The notes under the pieces: model-generated | Told to the model about the DNA's origin: nothing | The model's input: only the letters and a program-made list of their open reading frames with translations | Database searches by the model: none | Part shown: positions 1-4,338 of the stretch, piece after piece | Position numbering within the stretch: position 1 is the first letter of the stretch | Layout: each line of letters opens with the position of its first letter | Program-made: the position numbers and the translations under genes | NCBI GenBank assembly: GCA_021107695.1 | Contig: JAIOSI010000185.1 | Span: forward strand, 1 to 6,156 | Source: a bacterium | Lineage (GTDB): Bacteria; RBG-13-66-14 | Length of the DNA: 6,156 nucleotides | Direction of reading: 5' to 3'

Positions 1-653
1 AAATCATATAAGTAGTACATGAGTACGTCGGTATATGGGCGAAAGGATGAAGGTACAGCCCCATGATCACCTATACTTGTGTTAAACCTTACTTCTAAAG
101 CCTTTATCATACCACTGCTTAATCCTAGCCGATACTCCTCTAAAAACGATTCTTTGTTATCCCGAAAGGTTCTTAGGCTACTGCCCGATAGTTTTAGTTT
201 TTTTATATTCCCGTGGTAGTGGCGAATATGATTTTCTTTTGTAGCCTTCATCCCTTTGAGCCAAACATCCTTCGCTTCATAAAATTTACGTTTCATCGGC
301 TCAAGCATTCTTTTCATATTTACTATGGGAGTGTCTGGATGAGCAAAATCGATCAAATCATATTTTAGATTATCTTTACTATAATCATTCTTTACGGCTG
401 GATTCTCAACCCTGAAGTGCTGTGCAATGGCAACAAAATTTCCATCTAGTAGTATCATTCCTTTATCTAGTAGTTTATTAACTTCTTTTATGGGTCCTAT
501 ACGACTTTCGTAGGGGGAATCATTGCAAAGCAATTCAAATATAGATATTGGTGAAATGTAGAAGACGTTACTATTTATGTTTGGTAGATCGTTAAGCACT
601 AATTCACCGCTCGATAAATAATAGAAAATGTTTGTATCAAGCAAATAACGCAT
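1..653 (-). CDS. PIN-domain protein, probable RNase (3' end cut by window edge)
   Basis: An open frame runs from an ATG at 653 to the left edge without a stop, giving 217 visible residues and no C-terminus. The start MRYLLDTNIFYYL is the classic opening of PIN domains, with the first metal-binding aspartate at D6 in LDTNI. ISIFELL supplies the second acid, E40. A later acid in RPYTDVLMYYL (D209) could be the third one. PIN proteins are Mg/Mn-dependent single-strand RNases, often VapC-type toxins, acting in the cytoplasm. Standalone VapC toxins are about 130 residues; here the stretch between E40 and D209 is much longer and rich in Lys, Met and charged residues, so this is a long PIN variant rather than a plain VapC. 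An AAAGAG ribosome site lies 6 bases before the ATG. No antitoxin gene lies directly upstream, where a divergent gene follows; one could lie downstream, off the window. The DNA is AT-rich (about 36-40% GC), unlike the neighbouring GC-rich genes, which suggests transfer. The PIN assignment is firm; the toxin role is inference. Confidence 0.85.
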   Translation of the reverse strand, partial: MRYLLDTNIFYYLSSGELVLNDLPNINSNVFYISPISIFELLCNDSPYESRIGPIKEVNKLLDKGMILLDGNFVAIAQHFRVENPAVKNDYSKDNLKYDLIDFAHPDTPIVNMKRMLEPMKRKFYEAKDVWLKGMKATKENHIRHYHGNIKKLKLSGSSLRTFRDNKESFLEEYRLGLSSGMIKALEVRFNTSIGDHGAVPSSFRPYTDVLMYYLYD

Positions 654-862
654 GATTATCTCTTTAGTTAGGTATTAAAAACAAAACCGTACCGTGCCAG
701 ATCAATCAGCAAGATTTTTTGAACTCTTTCAATTAACCATCGTAGTGGAAATGGGAACTTTCCTTACACTCCTATTATGTAACGCTGCCTCTTCGTGGTC
801 AAGCCCCTTTTCCGGCGATATGGTAGAATTGCCCGAAAGAGACAACGCCAAAGGAGTTGAAC
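654..862. other. Divergent intergenic region
   Basis: This stretch separates the minus-strand PIN gene from the plus-strand protease gene and should hold both promoters. The base composition changes inside it, from AT-rich up to about 780 to GC-rich afterwards. TAGAAT at 824-829 resembles a -10 box for the protease gene, but I see no good -35 box at the right distance. For the PIN gene, GATCAA (700-705) and ATTAAA (674-679), read on the minus strand as TTGATC and TTTAAT, are 20 bases apart, which is too wide for a standard promoter. The reading frame entering from about 694 has no family features and I do not call it a gene. No antitoxin-like small gene is visible. Confidence 0.5.
851..856 (+). 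promoter_or_regulatory. Ribosome binding site that fixes the protease start
   Basis: AAGGAG ends directly against an in-frame TTG at 857 and lies 6 bases before an in-frame ATG at 863. Ribosomes need several bases of spacing, so the ATG at 863 is the likely start and the TTG at 857 is not, although an automatic caller may pick the longer form. Confidence 0.8.
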
Positions 863-1561
863 ATGTACGGACTCGGCTGGTTCTACTACGACTGGACAAT
901 TCTGCTGATGCTGCCCGGTCTCTTGCTGGGACTCTGGGCGCAGTGGGCGGTCAGGTCTCGCTTCAAGCGTTATTCCAAGATGCGTACCCGGAGCGGACTC
1001 ACCGGAGCGCAGGCAGCGGCGGGTATTCTGGCGGAAGCCGGACTCTCCAATGTCGAGATTGAGGTCATCGGTGGGCGGCTGAGCGACCACTACGACCCTC
1101 GTAAGCAGGTGCTGCGCCTTTCCGCCGACGTGGCACACTCTGACTCCGTAGCCGCCCTGGGGATTGCCGCCCACGAGGCAGGACACGCCGTCCAGCACGC
1201 CCTGGGCTACTTCCCTCTTCACCTTCGCAACGCAGCCGTGCCGGTTACCAAGCTCGGCTCCTGGCTATACATTCCCCTCTTCATCGCCGGGCTGATATTC
1301 TCCTTCCAGCCGCTGATCTGGATCGGCATCGGTTGCTTCTCCTTCGTGATCCTCTTTCAACTAATCACTCTGCCGGTGGAGTTCAACGCCAGCCGTCGGG
1401 CGATGGTCAGCCTACGCGACGGCGGCTATCTGGAGTACGACGAACTACCCGGCGCGAGGAAGGTTCTCTCCGCCGCCGCCCTGACCTACGTGGCTGCCCT
1501 GGTAACCAGCATCCTGCTGCTCATCCGTCTGCTGGTCATCTCCGGTGTGCTTCGACGCTAA
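863..1561 (+). CDS. Membrane zinc metallopeptidase, YugP type
   Basis: A 232-residue protein of the neutral zinc metallopeptidase family of Bacillus YugP (Pfam Zn_peptidase_2). The zinc motif is HEAGH in AAHEAGHAVQHA, with H104, E105 and H108. The family's third ligand region is present as LPVEFNASRRA, with E173 the likely ligand. Hydrophobic segments lie at about 12-28, 132-148, 150-171 and 206-226, so this is an integral membrane protein with the active site between the first and second segments. The opening FYYDWTILLMLPG also matches the family. Length is usual for the family. The substrate of YugP-like enzymes is not established, and nothing here reveals it. The start is the ATG placed 6 bases after AAGGAG; a TTG six bases earlier would add two residues. 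The gene stands alone, 157 bases before the next gene. The enzyme class is secure, the biological role unknown. Confidence 0.93.
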   Translation: MYGLGWFYYDWTILLMLPGLLLGLWAQWAVRSRFKRYSKMRTRSGLTGAQAAAGILAEAGLSNVEIEVIGGRLSDHYDPRKQVLRLSADVAHSDSVAALGIAAHEAGHAVQHALGYFPLHLRNAAVPVTKLGSWLYIPLFIAGLIFSFQPLIWIGIGCFSFVILFQLITLPVEFNASRRAMVSLRDGGYLEYDELPGARKVLSAAALTYVAALVTSILLLIRLLVISGVLRR

Positions 1562-1584
1562 TCAACGCCAACTAGGCTGCTCTC

Positions 1585-1609
1585 TGGCACGCAGGGGTAC
1601 GGCGTGCCA
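1585..1609. repeat. Inverted repeat, 8-bp stem, with an alternative fold
   Basis: TGGCACGC (1585-1592) and GCGTGCCA (1602-1609) are perfect reverse complements around a 9-base loop. A second, competing hairpin pairs GGGTA (1595-1599) with TACCC (1610-1614), and because the arms overlap only one can form at a time. It lies 24 bases after the protease stop. No T-run follows. It may be a 3'-end stem or part of a dispersed repeat. Confidence 0.7.
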
Positions 1610-1644
1610 TACCCAGATTCCAGGTATCATCGTGTATCAAAAGA

Positions 1645-1664
1645 GGGCGCAGCACGCTGCGCCC
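1645..1664. repeat. Perfect GC-rich palindrome, 9-bp arms
   Basis: GGGCGCAGC (1645-1653) and GCTGCGCCC (1656-1664) are exact reverse complements separated by two bases. In RNA the closing pair would open to give an 8-bp stem with a CACG loop. Near-identical palindromes flanked by CCTAC are, from general knowledge, common dispersed intergenic repeats in many uncultured bacteria, so it is more likely a repeat unit than an operator. No T-run follows it directly. Confidence 0.75.
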
Positions 1665-1718
1665 CTACGGTGATGATTTTACAGGTACAAACATCAAAGT
1701 TCTTTTGGAAAGCTAAAC

Positions 1719-2153
1719 ATGCCTCATTGCCTAAAATGTAATGCCGCCGCAGATGCCACCCAACGCCTGATGGTTGGTCGTCCGGTGGAGGTCAAATCAG
1801 GAGCCTGGAACCTGCGTCCGGTGGAGGTGGCTTTCTGCAAACGCTGCCTGCGGCGGATGAACCGCTTCATCACGGTCTTCTCAGGTCTGATGCTGGTTGG
1901 TCTGATGCTGGGAGCCATCGCCGCCCAGGTGAGCATCCATGAGCGAGGTGGTGAGGAGGCGTTTATCTCACTGCTGGTCGGTGCGGGACTAACCCTGCTC
2001 TTCTTCCTCTGGCAGCTGGTCAAGCGACTGCGTATCGCCAGCCAGCCAAGCCGCTACTACAAAGCGGCGTACAAACGCTGGCACGCCACCGAGGGAGAGT
2101 CGGTCTTTACGCTGGAAGAGTTCCACAAGCTGACTGGAGAAGATGATGAATAA
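1719..2153 (+). CDS. Small membrane protein with N-terminal zinc-ribbon cysteines
   Basis: A 144-residue protein that I do not recognise as a named family. The N-terminus carries two CxxC pairs, C4/C7 (CLKC) and C40/C43 (CKRC), the arrangement of a zinc ribbon with a 32-residue loop. Two membrane helices follow at about 51-71 and 81-101, with a short charged loop (HERGGEE) between them. A basic, then acidic, C-terminal tail runs to 144. With KRLR after the second helix and RR before the first, both ends probably lie in the cytoplasm, placing the ribbon inside the cell. GGAAAG, 6 bases before the ATG, is a fair ribosome site. The stop overlaps the start of the next gene by 8 bases, so the two are probably translated together. 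Existence as a gene is well supported by the cysteine pattern, codon use and operon packing. Function is unknown. Confidence 0.85.
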   Translation: MPHCLKCNAAADATQRLMVGRPVEVKSGAWNLRPVEVAFCKRCLRRMNRFITVFSGLMLVGLMLGAIAAQVSIHERGGEEAFISLLVGAGLTLLFFLWQLVKRLRIASQPSRYYKAAYKRWHATEGESVFTLEEFHKLTGEDDE

Positions 2154-2634
2154 CTATTCGAATGACAGTGACTCGACAAACAAGAAAAGAGGCTGGTTCT
2201 GCTCGCTTCGAGTAGCGATTCCCCTCTTCGTTCTGGGCTGCTTCTCCCTTGGTCCGGGGCTGGCGTTTGGCATAACCAGCGGATACACCTTCGTTTGTTT
2301 CATCGTCGCCGGACTCTTCATTGTCGGGCTGATCAGCTTCCTCTGTGCCATCTTTCGTGCCGTTAACTTTCGCAAGCTGACGCACCTGGCGACTCATCGC
2401 GATATCGGCGGACTGCTATCCCATCTGGGTTTGTCCGGCTTGCCCGGCTTCTCCGCACCGTCAAACCCATCCTCAGTGAATCGAGCTGCCCCGCGACCAG
2501 TCAAGCGACGGACGACCTGCCCGAACTGCGGAGCCTCCGTAGGCAAACGCCACGTCATCAAAGCCGAAGACCTGCTGGTGGTGCAGTGTCCTCACTGCGA
2601 CTCGCTCTATGCTATGGAAGAGGGTTCGCCGTGA
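2146..2634 (+). CDS. Small membrane protein with C-terminal zinc ribbon
   Basis: A 162-residue protein of no family I can name. A polar N-terminus is followed by two hydrophobic segments at about 23-43 and 46-71. A basic, Ser/Pro-rich linker (about 90-122) leads to a C-terminal zinc ribbon, CPNC (C125, C128) and CPHC (C148, C151), with 19 residues between the pairs. The start is ambiguous. Two ATGs adjoin at 2143 and 2146; GGAG (2136-2139) is 3 bases from the first and 6 from the second, so I prefer 2146, and the earlier start adds one Met. The gene overlaps the preceding stop (2151-2153) and its own TGA overlaps the GTG start of dtd by four bases (GTGA). Both overlaps suggest coupled translation in one operon. 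The ribbon may bind a nucleic acid or partner protein, but this is not shown by the sequence. Confidence 0.86.
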   Translation: MNNYSNDSDSTNKKRGWFCSLRVAIPLFVLGCFSLGPGLAFGITSGYTFVCFIVAGLFIVGLISFLCAIFRAVNFRKLTHLATHRDIGGLLSHLGLSGLPGFSAPSNPSSVNRAAPRPVKRRTTCPNCGASVGKRHVIKAEDLLVVQCPHCDSLYAMEEGSP

Positions 2635-3071
2635 AGGTTGTGCTGCAACAGGTCAGCGAAGCGAGGGTTGAGGTCGAGGGAAGCGTAGTCGGGGAGATCG
2701 GCTTTGGTTACGTTCTGCTGACGGCGATAACCGACTCCGACACCGAGGCGGAGCTGGTCTGGATGGCGGAGAAGGTGCTGAACCTGCGCGTCTGCCGTGA
2801 TGACGAGGGCAAGCTAAACCGCTCCCTGCGCGACCTGAACCGGGGGGAGCTGCTGGTGATCAGCCAGTTCACCCTCTACGGTGATTGCCGCAAGGGGCGG
2901 CGACCGAGCTATATAAAAAGCGCGCGACCGGAGGTCGCAGCACCAATGGTCGAGCGGTTCGCGGAGCTACTGCGCCAGCGGGGCTTCACTGTGGCAACGG
3001 GCATCTTCGGCGCGCATATGAAGGTCAGCCTGACGAACGACGGTCCAATAACACTGATTCTGGAGAGGTAG
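2631..3071 (+). CDS. dtd: D-aminoacyl-tRNA deacylase
   Basis: A 146-residue protein, the normal size for Dtd (E. coli 145). This cytoplasmic enzyme hydrolyses the ester bond between a D-amino acid (and glycine mischarged on tRNA-Ala) and tRNA, which protects translation from wrong-handed residues. Both signature motifs are present: SQFTL at 78-82, and NDGP at 136-139, holding the Gly-cisPro pair that rejects L-amino acids. The RRPSY and SARP segments at 90-100 also match the family. The start is GTG at 2631, giving the normal opening VKVVLQQVSEARV. GGAAGAGGG (2616-2624) sits 6 bases before it. A longer reading from an ATG at 2586 would add 15 residues that the family lacks. The GTG overlaps the stop of the zinc-ribbon gene (GTGA), so dtd is the last gene of the three-gene operon. 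It ends 12 bases from the convergent gene. Confidence 0.97.
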   Translation: MKVVLQQVSEARVEVEGSVVGEIGFGYVLLTAITDSDTEAELVWMAEKVLNLRVCRDDEGKLNRSLRDLNRGELLVISQFTLYGDCRKGRRPSYIKSARPEVAAPMVERFAELLRQRGFTVATGIFGAHMKVSLTNDGPITLILER

Positions 3072-3083
3072 CCCAGCTACTAT

Positions 3084-4262
3084 CTACTTAGGCTGTAGAA
3101 CAAACACAGCATTGACCCTGATGAATCCCTTGACTCCTCCAATCTGCCAACTACTGATTATTGAACTAATTTCAGCAGCTAATTCAATATTGCCAATTGT
3201 ATCCTGCTCAATTAAAGCATCAGTAACCTTACCATCAACCATCAACATGCAGATGATGATACGTCCAGCTATTCCCGGATCATCAGCTAAATGTCGCTCG
3301 TAGATACGCTTAATCTGTCCGCCACGAGCATCGATATAACTCGTTATCTTATCTACCATATCTGAAGTTATTTCGTATGATTCTTCAATTACTATAACAT
3401 CCGGGTAAACTGCTTGTGCTTTGGGAATCATGGGAATCAAACGCTTTAGCAGGAAGGGAACCTCAAAGGTTACGGTTCCTTCAACTCCCTCAATGTGCCA
3501 TTCCTTAACAGCCCAAAGAATATTGTTGGCTAAAGCACCATCCCCGGTAGTGTTCATAGCTAAGTTGGCACTGGAGACGATACCATCGGTTAAGGTCAAG
3601 CTAACTATAATCCATCCAGTACACATTGAACTAACAGTTAGATAACGTTCGTAAATGGACTTGATCGATTCACCGGAAGCGCGGACATAGCTGGTAATTT
3701 TTCCAACCATATCCGAAGTTACTTCGTCGGACTTTTCAATAAATGAGGCACTAGGATTGATGGCATATGCTCGTGGTAGTTCAAAATCATTTGAGGAACG
3801 CTGTAGTTGAATACCAATACAAAGATTTGATATGCCTTCACTTTCCTCAATGATCCATTCTCTAACTGCCGATAGGATTTCGTTGGCTAATTCATCATTC
3901 CTTGTTGTATTACTAGTAACGGTGGCACTAGAGAGACTACCGTCTGTAAATGTGGTATTAATATTGATAATGCCCTCTAAGGTCAAATCATCTTCTAAAT
4001 ATTGATTATAGATGTTCCTTATCTGGTTGACATTATCATCACCAAACTGCGAAACACCAATCGTATTTAAATTGATACCATGACCAAAAGTACCCATCCC
4101 AGACATTATTGATAATGGTCTCTCTGTTTCTGGCTTTACAATACGAGATGTGTAAATGGTAACTCTACCTTCTTGAGCTTTTTCAGTTTCAGTGGATGTT
4201 TCATTCGCTAAAACCAAACTGAAGACGGTCAGAAGTAACATAAATGTAATTGTAGCACGCAT
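3084..4262 (-). CDS. Secreted protein with three tandem AgmX/PglI (TonB C-terminal-like) domains
   Basis: A 392-residue protein. Residues 1-19 form a signal peptide (MRAT, hydrophobic core FMLLLTVFSLVLA) with likely cleavage after VLA; there is no lipobox cysteine, so it should be exported and soluble or periplasmic. The rest is three copies of one domain of about 90 residues. Anchors recur in each: IxxIYxxYL-like (81-89, 200-208, 317-325), a DG turn (107, 226, 343) and a single W (136, 255, 372). The pattern, as in IKRIYERHL, G-x-I, TxGN and FVL, matches the C-terminal domain of AgmX/PglI proteins, related to the TonB C-terminal domain. Usually that domain is single and follows a membrane anchor and a proline-rich part; here neither is seen. 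AAGGAG lies 5 bases before the ATG. The DNA is AT-rich (about 30-40% GC), unlike the GC-rich genes on both sides, so it may be acquired. A role in envelope assembly or partner binding is inference. Confidence 0.88.
   Translation of the reverse strand: MRATITFMLLLTVFSLVLANETSTETEKAQEGRVTIYTSRIVKPETERPLSIMSGMGTFGHGINLNTIGVSQFGDDNVNQIRNIYNQYLEDDLTLEGIININTTFTDGSLSSATVTSNTTRNDELANEILSAVREWIIEESEGISNLCIGIQLQRSSNDFELPRAYAINPSASFIEKSDEVTSDMVGKITSYVRASGESIKSIYERYLTVSSMCTGWIIVSLTLTDGIVSSANLAMNTTGDGALANNILWAVKEWHIEGVEGTVTFEVPFLLKRLIPMIPKAQAVYPDVIVIEESYEITSDMVDKITSYIDARGGQIKRIYERHLADDPGIAGRIIICMLMVDGKVTDALIEQDTIGNIELAAEISSIISSWQIGGVKGFIRVNAVFVLQPK
3090..4067 (-). repeat. Three in-gene tandem domain repeats
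   Basis: The repeat units occupy about residues 66-155, 185-274 and 302-391 of the secreted protein, or 3798-4067, 3441-3710 and 3090-3359. Copy 1 to copy 2 is offset by 119 residues and copy 2 to copy 3 by 117, at each of three anchors (Y, DG, W). No insertion or deletion is needed between the anchors; only the linkers differ by two residues. Copies 2 and 3 are closest (SDMV.KITSY, then IYER), and their DNA still shows similar blocks near 3355 and 3706, which are 351 bases, or 117 codons, apart. This implies stepwise duplication, the 2/3 step being the more recent. Confidence 0.85.
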
Positions 4263-4267
4263 ATTGA

Positions 4268-4273
4268 CTCCTT
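4268..4273 (-). promoter_or_regulatory. Strong ribosome binding site for the triple-domain gene
   Basis: Read on the minus strand this is AAGGAG, 5 bases before the ATG at 4262. It confirms that start and suggests efficient translation. Confidence 0.85.
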
Positions 4274-4290
4274 CAAATCTATGGGATTAG

Positions 4291-4313
4291 CCCCCCACCC
4301 CGACCCTCCCCCC
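4291..4313 (-). other. Possible G-quadruplex in the glmS/triple-domain spacer
   Basis: On the minus strand, the coding strand of both flanking genes, there are four G-runs of 6, 3, 4 and 6 bases with loops of only 1, 2 and 1 bases. This meets the usual G-quadruplex rule of four runs of at least three G with loops of one to seven. It lies in the 76-base spacer, before the ribosome site of the triple-domain gene and after the glmS stop, so it would be in the mRNA if the genes are co-transcribed. Folding is not shown by sequence alone, and the tract also resembles a widespread C-rich intergenic repeat. Confidence 0.5.
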
Positions 4314-4326
4314 AAAGGAGGGAGGG
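4304..4326 (-). repeat. GC-rich inverted repeat after glmS
   Basis: CCCTCCC (4304-4310) pairs with GGGAGGG (4320-4326), with a further CC/GG inner pairing around AAA. A shifted register (4304-4309 with 4317-4322) is also possible. It lies 12 bases downstream of the glmS stop on the minus strand, where a terminator would be expected, but a G-rich stretch rather than a T-run follows. I therefore call it a hairpin-forming intergenic repeat, not an intrinsic terminator. Its C-rich arm overlaps the possible quadruplex, so the two folds would compete. Confidence 0.55.
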
Positions 4327-4338
4327 GGAAAAGGAAGG

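Larger units (their letters stand above)
1562..1718. other. Intergenic region with two palindromes
   Basis: This gap separates the protease gene from the zinc-ribbon/dtd operon. It holds two separate hairpin-forming palindromes, listed individually. Neither is followed by a T-run, so neither is a standard intrinsic terminator. Both could still act as mRNA 3' stabilisers, or be dispersed intergenic repeat units. No convincing promoter for the downstream operon was found. GGAAAG at 1707-1712, 6 bases before the ATG at 1719, is the likely ribosome site. Confidence 0.6.

Noticed and set aside
694..1062. A 122-residue plus-strand frame beginning with GTG
   Set aside because: Most of it overlaps the protease gene in another frame, it has no ribosome site of note, and its protein shows no family features.
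764..1222. A 152-residue minus-strand frame opposite the protease
   Set aside because: It is antisense to a gene with a clear zinc-protease motif, and its composition is what GC-rich antisense frames produce.
1645..1680. The palindrome plus a TTTT at 1677-1680 as an intrinsic terminator
   Set aside because: The T-run is 12 bases past the stem and only four long, so it does not fit a terminator.
2586..2630. A 15-residue N-terminal extension of dtd from an upstream ATG
   Set aside because: Dtd proteins begin at the VKVVLQQV region; the GTG at 2631 has a well-placed ribosome site, and the extension would lie inside the preceding gene.
3090..4067. The repeat structure as a CRISPR array or DNA-level tandem repeat
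   Set aside because: The units are about 350 bases apart, conserved mainly as protein and lie in one reading frame. They are domain duplications.
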